Both the position numbers and the translations under genes were made by a program. Below are positions 37,003 to 47,680 of a DNA stretch of 64,000 nt, piece after piece. Source of the stretch: Piper betle. Its lineage: Eukaryota > Streptophyta > Magnoliopsida > Piperales > Piperaceae. Position 1 is the stretch's first letter; each line of letters starts with the position of its first letter. The stretch lies in assembly GCA_033002965.1 (NCBI GenBank), contig JAURVB010006180.1, positions 62,001-126,000 on the forward strand, read 5' to 3'. The notes under the pieces are model-generated. The model saw only the letters and a list, made by a program, of their open reading frames with translations. It did not search any database and was not told the origin of the DNA.

Positions 37003-38397
37003 TATATATTACAATTTTTAGGAAGAATGAATTCAACATTTGACATCATAACATGAGACCTCTAGGGGAAGGACCATGCATAAAAGTGCCTACAGCTGGG
37101 AGTGTCAAGAAGGTTGATTAATTAAGCATGCAATCTTACAATAAGATTCTTGATTGAGACAACAGTTGACATTTTTTTTATGGCTCTTCTTGTTATCTTG
37201 CTCCTCATCTCTTTCCCTTCGAAAAACAGAGAAAAAAATGACAGCCCACTGTCATCAAAGTTGAGATGACTTCATAGACCGCCGAGACTCAGCGAATCAC
37301 CAACTTCAAAGACGCATGGCAATAGATGCAGCTGCATGCCTTCAAGGTCTTGCAATCATAATTTTTAATCCCCCCACATTTGGATCTTTGGTGTTGTGGA
37401 TGATGGTAAAATCAAATTGGGTAAGCAGGAAACTACGCAAGTTTATCAGACAAAGTTGTAAGGAGAGCTATCAGTCAGGAGATTGGAAAATGGAATATGG
37501 TAATCCAGAAGTAAGCATAGTTAGGTAACCTCATATAACATCACAAGGGAGAGCTTAAAAGGCACCTTTGGTGATGTGCTTAACGATTTTCAATGTGGAT
37601 CCCATTTGACAGGGTTACCATTGACTCCAAGCACTTGGATTGATGATCGGATAGTCATTTGCTCCGCTTTATCCCTTTCCAGAAGTAGACTTCCTTGAGT
37701 GCTCAATCGAATATCCTTTTTTCTTTGCATCGTGCTTCCTGCTTATCCACTAATCTATTCTCTACTTGCTAAAATAATTGAAGAAAGTAATGGTAGAGAG
37801 TTTTTCCTTGTTGCAGCCATCTCATTTTGGCAAGAAGAAACAACCCAGATGAAGACTTGAGATCAACTGATTTATCAAGAAATTGAAGGAAACATATCCT
37901 CCTAACAGTCCAAAGATCCAGTAGCAAGTGAAGATTAAGAAAGTTGGTAGCAGTCCAATCTGATCCATTCCGACCATAGACATTGCTCCTCTCTTTGGCG
38001 GCAGCATTTAGGTACTCTAACACGAATGGTATGCTCATTTTGGAGATTGCGCCCACCCGTATGATCTCTTTCTTTCCAGAATTATGGGGGGCATATAAAG
38101 TTAGGCATTTGAAATGTTCATTTTGGAGATGGTGGCATCTGGTCTACTCTTTCCATCTGTTCTTATCCAAGGCATGACAAGGCCATTCACTTTCGACCTG
38201 TTTTGAGCTTTTCTTGGAATGACCAACCATTTTGATTGATGTCCAATCATTTTGTGTGATCGAATCTCACGAGCATTGTTGTTTTTTCGACTTGCCTTGC
38301 CACTACCACGTTGATATGCATGTGTTTTTTGCGACCAAGAGTTTTATGCATAGGATCTGATCGGTTTCATCCTTTATTTTTAATTAAGCCAATTTTA

Positions 38398-38640
38398 TAA
38401 CATGCGTATTAAACTAAGGCCGATCATATGTATGACCTCTGAGGTCACATGTATCTAAATATATAATAATAATGTTATGAATACATTAAAAATAATGAGT
38501 TATTAGAATAAAAAGAGTATGCTAATTTATTTTTTTATATAGTGGATCATAAAATTAATTTTAGGTCGTTTACGGTATTAAGACATGTTATTTATTAGCT
38601 TTGGATGAGTTAATAGGTTTAGAGCATAAGTTAAATATGT
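38398..38640 (+). repeat. Diverged partial copy of the 26546/44260 repeat family
   Basis: ATAATAATGTTATGAATACA, AATGAGTTATTAGAATA, TATAGTGGATCATA and TTTTAGGTCGTTTAC match the copies at 26700-26830 and, inverted, 43980-44110. The GC-rich half of the family is missing here. A Mutator-like element begins about 110 bases downstream. Confidence 0.6.
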
Positions 38641-39209
38641 CACAGCTTGAACGGAGGGGTAATGATATCTCTTACACACATGACATATGATATAATATTT
38701 AATATTTTATTTATGATATTATATTGAGAATGATGTGATTATATACAAGGGGCAGCGCTAACGCTATACTGCGTTGCCCTATTTTGGCAGTGCCAATGCG
38801 CTGCCTATTAGTGGGCCGTCGGATCCTGATCCAACGGCCCACAATCAAATTACAACCCACCCACCTCCCCTCCCCCCCCCCCGCCGGCCGCGCCCGGCCC
38901 CCGCCCGAAGGCCGCCCTATGCCCCTGTCCTGCCACCCGCCCCGTCGCTGTCGGCCTCCCCGATACCGCCCTGTCCGCCCTTGCCCCCGCCCCCACCCCG
39001 CCCCCGGCCGCCGGCCAGCCCATGCCCTCGTCTGCCGGCCGGCCACCTCCAGCCCCCGCCCCGCCGCTCCTGCCCTGCCCCAGCCGGCCTCCCCCGCCCC
39101 TGCCCTCGGCCCCGTCGGCCGCCGCAGCCCCCGCCCCCTCCCGCGGGTGGCCGGAGGCGACGTCGCCGGCGGTGGGGTGGCGCAACGAGAGAGAACGGGG
39201 GAACAGGAG

Positions 39210-39960
39210 AGGGTAAAATCGTAATAAAAACTTTACTCGGTCCCTGACTCGAGTTAATATTACGAAATAAATTTAAAAAATAATTTTTTTATAATAAATG
39301 ACTTGATTCGATCTCGCACGAGATCGAGTCAATATTACAAAATAAAATAAAAAATAAAAAAATTTTATAATAAATACTTGATTCGATCTCGCACGAGATC
39401 GATTCAATATTATGAAATAAATTTAAAAAATAAAATAATTTTTTAATAAAAACTTTATTCCATCCCACACGAGACCGGCACCGCACATTTCCCACCAGGC
39501 CCATCCAACCTCGAGGCGGTGACATTGTTGGCCAGCAGGCTGCCGGCCGCAAGGTCGCCGGCAGGGGTGGCGTGCCAAAACAAATGAGGAAGAAATAGGG
39601 GAGAGTATTTTGGTAATAAAAATTTTACTTAATCGGACTCGAGTTAACATAATTTATTAAGAATTATTTTATTTTTTAAATTTATTTTGTAATAAAAATT
39701 TATTCAGTAATAAAGTTATTTTGTAATAAAAACTTGACTCGGTCCCGCACATGATCGAGTCAGGTTTTTATTACAAAATTATCTTATATTTTTTAAATTT
39801 ATTTCATATTATTGACTTGATCCCGACTCGAGTTAAGTTTTTATTACAAAATTATTTTTTAAAAATTATTCAATAATATTAATTTGACTCCAGTCGAGAT
39901 CGGGATCGAGTCAAGTTTTTATTTTATAATATTTTAATTTTATGGTTTTGTATTTTTTAA
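39210..39960. repeat. Tandem array of CTCG/CGAG palindromic units
   Basis: Units contain short palindromes such as CGATCTCGCACGAGATCGAG, separated by AT-rich arms (TTTTTATTACAAAATTAT or its inverse). Units recur about every 80 bases at 39240-39470, then more loosely to 39930 (GACTCGAGTTAAG, GACTCCAGTCGAGATCG). Many units begin TTGACTCG and end CGAGTCAAG. Confidence 0.7.
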
Positions 39961-40044
39961 AAAAATTTAAAAATTATTGTGAAATAAATTAAAAATATAA
40001 AATAATATTTTTTAATTTAACTTCAGTTGAGATCAGGGAGACGA

Positions 40045-40140
40045 CGCGAGGGGGGCGGGGGAGACAGCGCCGGGGCGGGGGGGGTGGGGGGGGGTGGGGG
40101 GCGGGGCTGGGTTGGTGGGGGGCAGGGTGTGGGTGGCGGC
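40045..40140 (+). other. G-run tract with G-quadruplex potential
   Basis: At least six runs of four or more Gs within 100 bases on the plus strand, inside the Mutator-like element. This is far above the G4 consensus. It could also make assembly and sequencing here unreliable. Confidence 0.75.
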
Positions 40141-40746
40141 AGGGAGGTAGTCGGCAAGCAGCGGCGTTAGCAGGGAGCGAATCAAAATTTTATTTTATAT
40201 TATTTTATTTTATAAAATTAACTTGAGTCAAGAGCAAGTCAAGTTTTTATTTTATTATATTTTATTTTTAAAATTTATTTGGTAAATTTGACTCGTGTTG
40301 TCAGGAGCGAGTCAAATTTTTATTACGAAAATGCCATCGCTCCTTCTTTCCCGATGTTTTGTCGTGCCACCACCGGCAGTGAAGCAGGTCACGCCGGCAT
40401 GGAGGTGGCCAGTGCAGTAAACGGCGGGGAGGAGCTTGGTCGACGGGCTGGGCGGCGGCGGCGGGGGTGGGGCGAAACGGGCGTCCGGAGAGGGTGGCGA
40501 AATAGGGCAGGGGGGGCGCGGCGGCGGACGGGGCGGGGGAAGCAGTACAGGTGGGGGGGAGGGTTGCAGGCAGGGGGCGGGGCGGCGGACGGGGCGGTGG
40601 TTGCGGGTGGCGGCGGCGGTGGCATGGGGCAATGGAGGAGGGATTTTGAAGGAAAGAATGGTGGCCATTGGATTTCGATCCAACGGCCACCATTACTATG
40701 CGCTGCCAAATAAGGCAGCACATAGTAATATTTTCCTATATACAAG

Positions 40747-41754
40747 ATATGATAGTATGATGTGAATGGATAAAATGCATAGGTCGATACCCAAGATTTT
40801 GAATGATGTATATAATAAATTAGATTTTTTTGTGAATGCAAATATTATATATATATATATATATTATTTTAATAAAATGACCCTTAATTACACTTTTAGG
40901 AGAAACTCTATTCGTTTTTTTAAATTTTTATTGATTTTATTGCAATTGTTGGTGTATAAATTGAATTTCAAGTCATCTATATAATAGCATCTTATGGTTT
41001 CATGTATTCATTCATGCATAACGAGTCGTATATTTATTTTAAGATGCCAAGAATACATCCGCACAAGTTGAGTTTGGGTTAGTCGACCCAACTAAAGCTT
41101 ATGACATTTCTATTCAATTTGTGAGTATAAACCGAATTTGGGGCGTCACGAGAATGGCTAATGTGTAGCAAGGGTAGCGGTCATACTGTGTTTTCTGGTC
41201 CCTGCTTTGCCAGTTCCACCTGCTTTCCATGTGGGTGATTGCCAAGCTGCAGTTGCCAAACAGACTTATCAATTGCTTCACTTTGGGTAATTGGCTTTTA
41301 ATTGAAGAACATTAACTTGCCGTACAAGTTGCATGCAGAGAATGTAAAACTAAAGCAAGGAATATGCGTAGGCTACGGTGAAGAAGAAAAGAGGCAGATG
41401 ATACCCAAGAATTTCTATGATCATTTTATCTGTGCTTGAAATTGTAACTTTCTGGTTGTTCATTTTTGTTTCATCAATGCTAGTACCCTGACCTTGCAAA
41501 ACCCATCTGGAAAAATCATGGTAAAAAGAGCAGAACCTGCTAATATGGTAACAATCACAGACCACTATGCCATCCAGCATGAAAACTCTTATTGTATTAA
41601 TTTTCCCAACATATTGCCATCATTACCGGCACATCACACCTAATCTCAACAAAATTAGTCAAGAAACAAGAGGGGCAAGAGAATAATGGAGTGACAAAAT
41701 ACGCGAGTTCATCAGACAATCTGTCTCATTTTCATTATGCCCCTTGTCAATAGT
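40747..41754. other. Spacer before the ESSS-like gene
   Basis: AT-rich, with a (TA)n run at about 40843-40862. On the minus strand, the bases just below 41755 should be the 3' UTR of the small mitochondrial gene. No other gene seen. Confidence 0.5.
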
Positions 41755-42163
41755 CTACTCGTTGGATGAAAGGAAATCTTCTCTTAAAACCTTCCAAGGT
41801 CCATAGTAAAATTTTGGCTTCATGAGTGGAACTGCTTCTCCAGGATGATCCTCCCAATACTTCTCCTAAAATTACAACAACCAAATTAGTGATCAGAATG
41901 AGATAAGAGTCATAGACAAATAACATACATGAGAGGCACAACATAAATTACAAATTAGCAATTAGTACCTTATAAAGTTGTTCTGTAAGTGCAGCACCCA
42001 CAACGCCGGTGTAGAAAGCAGCAACATATATAGTCACAAGAGGTGTGAAAGACTTGGGGCGCCTATAGGGCTCAATCATGTCCCACAAGAAAGTCTTTTC
42101 CCATCGCGTGTACAAATAATCTGCGTACATACTCCATAATTTGCCGGTAAACTTGCTCGTCAT
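41755..42163 (-). CDS. Small mitochondrial membrane protein, probable complex I ESSS/NDUFB11-like subunit
   Basis: Two coding exons: 42163-41969 and 41865-41755 (stop TAG); 101 residues, frame intact. The N-terminus is short and basic (MTSKFTGKLWSMYADYL), then TRWEKTFLWDMIEPYRRPKS. One transmembrane helix follows (about residues 42-60, PLVTIYVAAFYTGVVGAAL), then a conserved tail YWEDHPGEAVPLMKPKFYYG. This matches a small plant protein family annotated as the ESSS subunit of NADH:ubiquinone oxidoreductase; the assignment is from memory of the family and should be treated as probable. The acceptor at 42170-42171 just before the start codon shows a 5' UTR intron. The likely 5' UTR exon, with AAACCCTAAC on the coding strand, is at about 43123-43200. 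Confidence 0.8.
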
Positions 42164-42169
42164 CAATCA

Positions 42170-43122
42170 CTGTAAACAAATTTCAACAAGAAACAACTTA
42201 GAAAATATGAACCACAAAAAAAATTTACGAGACAAAATGAACAGATCCTAGCGATGGGAGCAAAGAGATCAAGCATCAAATGGAGGTATTAGGGCATAAA
42301 CCCAAGTGGAAAACGCGGCCTAGGCTTCAATTTTTTGCAGCAGAGGCCGAAATGGCACAGAGAAGGGAAGAAAATTCGGATCACATCGTCAAAGAAGATA
42401 TGTTAATTTGCGTCTAAGCTTAGGCAGGGATGGTAATGGAGCTGAGCTGAGTTCACCTGAAACTTGACTCACACATCTTCCCAGTCGAAATTCAAACATT
42501 TGGGGCTGCTAATTGAGCTAGCGAGTCAAATTTTATACACGTTTGAACTCAACTCAAATTGACTTTATGTTCGTTTGAATTCGACTCAAACTTGATCAAG
42601 TTCTCAAAGTTGGATCCTATTGTTTGCGCTCGAGCTCGAGCTCGAGCTCGACTAGAACTCGAACTATACTGTACAACAAAGAGTGTACCGGCTTGAACCT
42701 GGAGAAGTTCAGAATGGTTTGGGAGGTAATTTCAGAAACTGATTCTCCTCTAAAACATCTCTTCTTACCACAAAAAAGCTAAATTCAAATTTTGGCAAGT
42801 TCCAAAGTCAAGCACCTAAATAAACAAAACACATAATGTCTAAGTTGGCCTCATCACCTATCAAAGCATAGCAAGATTACATATACACAAACGGAGGACG
42901 AAGCCTGCAATTCCAATTTTATTATATTTTTTTAAGTTATGCCGTGGTCAATTCGCATGCTCAAATTCAATTTACCTCATTAGATCATTTATCATTCATT
43001 CACAATTAATCAATTACGCCACTTATCACTTCATTCATAGTCAGAAATTATCATGACAATAAATCAATCCTACTGTACTAATAATCAATAATTTTAAATA
43101 ATTAAATTAAAGATAATTATAC
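42170..43122 (-). other. Probable 5' UTR intron of the ESSS-like gene
   Basis: The acceptor TTTACAG sits at 42170-42176 on the minus strand. A candidate donor AAG/GTATAA lies near 43122. The intron holds a (GAGCTC)n-like run at about 42628-42650 and a stretch from 42420 rich in GAACTCGA/CAAACTTGA that looks like an old TE fragment. The first exon placement is inferred from splice signals and the AACCCTAA motif, not proven. Confidence 0.5.
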
Positions 43123-43359
43123 CTTTCGTTGTCAACAATCGACGATGGTTTGGTTAGGGTTTTGTCAGGGCATCTTTGAACTCGAATTTGGCGCTCTTCA
43201 GTGTCCGAAGTTCAATGGGGTTGCTCCACGGAAGATCCTCCGAATTCCAGTAAGCCGGTTTTTTGGTCTGTTCCAGCGATTTTTTGGCAATTTTAGTAGC
43301 TTTCCGGCAACTTTCTGACATTTTCCGGGCAACAATCGCCAACTACTGATAGGATAACG

Positions 43360-44260
43360 GTCATATTGGATACCATTGGCACTGGCTCGGCGAACCCGAC
43401 GCGTTTACGACGTTGACACGGTCGGTGGAGGTGGCGGCTCGCCGGAAAACAGCAAAAACAGAGGGGCGGCGATGGGTGTAAAGATCCGGCCGATGTGGGC
43501 GGCGCTGGGCTCCACTCCGGTCGGGGAAGGTCGCTGGAGGGTCGAGGGTGTCGAGGCTACCACCGGATCGCAGCGAAGACCGTCGCCGGCGGCGGAATCG
43601 GCCACGGAAGTGCGGCGAAAGGGCGCGCTCGGTACGGCACGATAAAGCCGCGGTGGGGCCTGGCGGCGACGATCGGCGGCGGCGGCCGCAACAAGCAAAG
43701 GGGCGGCGGCGACGGCAAGCAAAGGGGCGGCGGCTAGGGTTTGGACGGGGAAGGTGTCGGGGAGAAAGATGAAATAGTTAGGTGGCAATATCGTAAATAA
43801 AACTTGACTCGTGTCCGGCTCGAGGAAAGAATAATAACAAAGTTGTAATAAATCTTAAAAAATCCATAAAATCGGAAAAAATCCAATAAAATAAAGCAAA
43901 TGCCACGACATCATAATTAAATAGCTCTATAATTAATAACTTACCCAAACTGCCTCATAACGCAGTCGTAATGCGATAAACTGATTTAAAACTAATTATA
44001 CGATCCACTATATATTAAAATAATAATAAAATACACTGACATATTCTTATATATTCTAATCACTCATTCTTTTTTACTGTATTCATGATATTATCATCAT
44101 ATACTTGGATATATATGACCTTTATAAGCTCATATAATGCAACCAGCGTTACCTCAGTACACATATTCTGAAACATACTCGACTTAAAAATAACAGTCGA
44201 ACAGACCGGTTCTGAATATAAGACTGTGATTCGAATCATGGATTTTACACATTGCATTCT
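43360..44260 (-). repeat. Dispersed repeat family, full-length inverted copy
   Basis: Read on the minus strand it starts at TGTAAAATCC (44250s) and parallels 26546-27290 through the AT-rich part, the GAGTCAAGTTTTATTTACGA module and a GC-rich end (43380-43740). A possible 5-bp duplication CAATG flanks it (next to TGTAAAATCC and after GAGCCAGTGC), which would fit a solo LTR, but the outer ends are uncertain. It lies just upstream of the ESSS-like gene promoter. Confidence 0.6.
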
Positions 44261-45314
44261 AGTTAGCGAGTCACTCGGGCCAATTTGAATTTTATTAATT
44301 TATATTTAATTTACATTTAAAGTAAAAATTCATTTTTAAGAAAAATGAAATAATTCAACCTTGCATAAATTATATGTCAACCCATTTTTTTCATAAAATT
44401 ATTATATTGTAACCTAAGATCATTATTATGAAATATTCACTTAATTATTTTTTATAGTTTATGTAAATTATTTTATATAAAACAAATAAATGCTATGTAC
44501 TTAATATATAATATTGAGCTATAAATTAAATTAACGGGACGTGTTGGTGCATGTTCTGTTAAAGTTCGAACCAAGTTTTAATTCAAGTTAAACAAGTCAA
44601 ATATAGTATTAATTTGAGTGTGGGCCGAGTTGAATCATGGCAAATATTATTTGCATTTGTCTGCACTCAATTTAGTTTAATTCATCAATAACATTTTAAT
44701 AACTGCATATTCCAAATGGGCAAGGTATAAAATAAATTAATCATATATTGTTTTTATACTTCATTATAGAGAAAATTAATTTAAGTGACTAAAAATTAGT
44801 TTTAATATTCAATATCAAACTTACAATTGAACTCTGTACGACCCAACAGAAACTTGTCTTGTTCGAGTATGAGTTGAAAATCTAGCGAGTTTTTGCAAGT
44901 TGTGTGAAGGCCTTCAAAAACCTTACTTTTGCTACTATTGAAATTTATTGTGAACTAATGCCAAAAAAAAAAGCACAAGAAAAGTAAATGAAAACAACAA
45001 AAATATTGAAGGGAATCCAATCGTTAAGAATCTTAAAACCAGAATGGAGCCGGTAAACAAATTCCTTTACAAAGATTCTCTTTTTAAGCGTTCAATACTC
45101 CAGTCATACTCAAAAGAAGAAGCTCGGGTACAAATGTGGCAAAACAAGAAACAAGAATTCATCAAACGATTTTCAATGCCATCGATTTAAGGGAAACAAG
45201 CTCAAAGAAGAACAAATAAGCACAATTCTTTGCGCGGAGTTTGATAGGAGCCCTTCTAGCTGAACTAATGAGCAGAGGACCAAATAACAAGGCCTTGTAT
45301 ATCAGGGACCCTTC
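44261..45314. other. AT-rich spacer and RING gene 3' flank
   Basis: Very AT-rich. The bases just below 45315 are probably the RING gene 3' UTR. No gene recognised. Confidence 0.5.
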
Positions 45315-47002
45315 TTAATGTCTAAAGAGTGACCACCATCTTCTTCTATTCCCTGTGCCGGTGGAAGCATCACCAGATCTTAGTACTGTTCCCTGTACTT
45401 GCTGCCTTGGCATACAACGGATGCTACCCTCGGCCAGAGGGCTTCCAAGCCACATGACCAACACCATCCCGGCAATGCCAATGAGTGGAGCTGCACGAAG
45501 AAAAACCAACTACCTCTTCTAGCCACTCTTGGAGCACTGATGACATCTTCCCTATTTGTTAGATTCAAATTGATTACTCCAGCTCTTAGTAGAGAATGAT
45601 CCATATCAAGTTCATCTCCCGAATCAGATAAGTCATCATCTGCAGGCAAATGGGATTCCCGGAGCTGGTGGATTGATACATTGTGACTTGCAGTTCGTTT
45701 GCCATCCTCGTAGTCCCGGTCATCTGTTGGAAGTTCATATCTGCATACAGGACATGAATTTCTTGAACTCAACCATGGCAAAATACAAGAAGGATGATAA
45801 AGATGTGAGCAAGGAAGCTGGATAACTTCTGTATTTATTGCCAACGGATCTTTACAGATGGCACACATAATTTCACCATTCTTCTCGTGTTCCTCACAGA
45901 CTAAGAAACGGGGCAGGCGCTCTACAATTGGAGCAGATGCAGGTGGGGCACCTCTTCTTGAGTTGTCTGCCTCTACCAGTACTTGTTGGAGCAATTCTAA
46001 TTCTCCAGTGTCCAGGTTGAAAGCTGGGTTTCCAATAATATTGTTTAGTGCAAATTCCTCCAACCTAGAAAAGATGTTTGGGATACGTGCATGCTCACTC
46101 TCCGTTATTCTCCAAAGAGGGTTTGTACCATCAAATTCAGAATAATGTCTCTCTATGAACCAGTTCAACGGACTCACATTTCCATCAGGTCCGCTGTATT
46201 GGTCACTCAAAACAACAGCCTCTGAGTTCTCAACAGCAACTTCTTCTATCCATTCACCTTCTTGCTGATCATCTGAATTCCATCCATCAACTGTTAGACA
46301 TGCGTTAATGGGATCAAAATCACTATCACTTTGGACATTATTCTCATCCGTATCTGCTTGGATGGTCACTTCTTGATTAATGTAAAATTGATCATCCAAG
46401 GAGACTTCTGAGCCCCCACCATAAGCACTGTATGAGATAGCATCACTATCACCAGGTAAAGTGCCATATCCAAAGCTGAAGTTTGAATCACTTTCACCAA
46501 ATGATGATGAATCAAAGGGGGCACCAAATCCTTCACTATCATAATCAGAGTAAAGCCTCTGCCACCTACCAGATATGTTTGGAGTTGTATGAGAACTTGA
46601 GTCAAACACATTTGAATATGCAGAATCGTTGCCCTGATGATACTCATGCTCCGATGCAGAGAAGGGGGCATTGTCTTCACTTTGTCGAACCAGATTGATC
46701 AGTCGCGAGAACTGGTAGGTGAGGTTGTCCATGGAATCTGAACTTCGATTATATCTTGACCTTCTTATTCGCCTTCTTCGGGACCTTCGCCGTGGATAAT
46801 AAAATCTAGTACCATTCTCGAGGTTTTCAAGAAATGTGACCTTACAAGTGCCACACACACATATGGATTCAAATTGTTCATTTTCATCGAATTCTGGCAG
46901 GAACAGATTCCCGCAAACAATGCAATTCACCTCTACAACATCTGGAAATGGCATTAATGGATAAGAAGGTTCCTGAAGGATCCGCGGCGACTCGGCATCC
47001 AT
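45315..47002 (-). CDS. RING-H2 E3 ubiquitin ligase with C-terminal hydrophobic segment, apparent frameshift
   Basis: Intronless coding frame from ATG 47002. The N-terminus has a small cysteine cluster (CIVC at 27-30, CVCGTC at 48-53) followed by an Arg block (RRRSRRRRIRRSR). A long acidic, Ser/Asp-rich linker follows. A C3H2C3 RING-H2 finger occupies C380, C383, C398, H400, H403, C406, C417 and C420 (MCAICKDP, PCSHLYHPSCI, CPVC), which recruits an E2 for substrate ubiquitination. The open frame stops at 45380, but the A run 45501-45505 (T on the coding strand) appears one short. With one more base, RRGSWFFLRAAPLIGIAG continues into a hydrophobic helix and ends RRWWSLFRH at 45315, giving about 562 residues. 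The substrate is unknown. Confidence 0.9.
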
Positions 47003-47680
47003 ACTAAATTGTTAGAGTCTGAACAACAGCAATAAACTTGTACGGAAGTGATAGCCACCTGACCAACATGGGACACTAGGGCATCAACAATCAACATTAA
47101 CAGTAGAAGCACCATACCATGAGTATATTAATGTAATGTTCATGAGTATATCAAGAAAAAGAAAAGCTGGGATTAACCTACATTCAAGTCGTAAGCATAT
47201 GATTCTTATTTAAATGCTTTTCGGTACATCAGGGGCCCCAATTGTATACACTACGGAGAGCGAACGGTTAAGCTAACAGTCTACTTTAACCACTAAACAA
47301 GTTTCATCCGATTCCTTCCAAAACTAGACGGAGTGCGGAGAAAAAAATTATATTTTACAAGTAGACGAACAACAGCACACCCAATCGACACTCCCCACTC
47401 AAATGTCCAAACATACAACCATTCAATCAAGGCAGAAACCATAGCAAAGCTTTCGACTTTCCGAACAAGCAATTGAAACAGCTCACTCATAATGCCAAAT
47501 CGGAACAAAATGAGTACCTGAAAAAAATCTGAAGAACGGCACCAATTGAGCAAAAAAATCGACAAAAGGGTGAAGGGGGACCAGAGGGCCTTCGTGTATG
47601 GAGATGACCGAGCTTTGAGGAGAGCTAAAGGGGGCCAAAAATGGCGGCTTTTCTCTGGGTGGAATCATCAATGGGGGAGG
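47003..47680 (-). other. 5' UTR exons and 5' UTR intron of the RING gene
   Basis: The acceptor GTTGTTCAG on the minus strand ends just above 47018, leaving a 16-base leader piece before the ATG. The matching donor CAG/GTACTC is at 47517-47518. The upstream leader exon runs from 47518 to roughly 47680. The intron is about 500 bases. Inferred from splice consensus and composition only. Confidence 0.55.

Larger units (their letters stand above)
32816..38397. other. Long AT-rich spacer
   Basis: No gene recognised. Contents: direct repeats at 33151-33226 and 33451-33520; low-complexity AT stretches; (TA)n at about 36024-36050; a tandem duplication at 36680-37002. The 95-residue minus-strand frame at 37769-38056 is unlike anything I know and has no supporting signals. 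Confidence 0.5.
38750..40736. mobile_element. Mutator-like non-autonomous transposon, ~1,987 bp
   Basis: Flanked by a perfect 10-bp duplication TATATACAAG (38740-38749 and 40737-40746). The ends are imperfect inverted repeats. Both contain a GCTGCC...GGCAG pairing and an inner hairpin: GTGGGCCGTCGGATC with GATCCAACGGCCCAC at 38813-38842, and GTGGCCATTGGAT with ATCCAACGGCCAC at about 40661-40690. The interior alternates GC-rich blocks (38865-39200, 40035-40170, 40380-40640) with an AT-rich array of CTCG/CGAG palindromes. There is no transposase. Long proline/arginine-rich frames on both strands are compositional. The duplication length fits MULEs (8-11 bp); the end match is weak, so the superfamily is provisional. 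Confidence 0.75.

Noticed and set aside
37769..38056. 95-residue minus frame
   Set aside because: Isolated, unrecognisable, no promoter motifs or exons around it.
38774..39247. Long proline/arginine-rich frames on both strands in the GC block
   Set aside because: All frames are open at once because of CCG/CGG bias inside a transposon; no domain and no splice or promoter context.
40279..40841. Frames of 100-150 residues on both strands in the G-rich block
   Set aside because: Same compositional cause; Gly/Arg on one strand, Pro/Ala on the other.
43154..43342. 62-residue minus frame upstream of the ESSS-like gene
   Set aside because: Overlaps the likely 5' UTR exon and promoter; no family recognised and no splice phase to the downstream exon.
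43376..43788. 127-residue minus frame and overlapping plus frames
   Set aside because: GC-rich half of the dispersed repeat copy at 43360-44260; not conserved as protein in the 26.5-kb copy.
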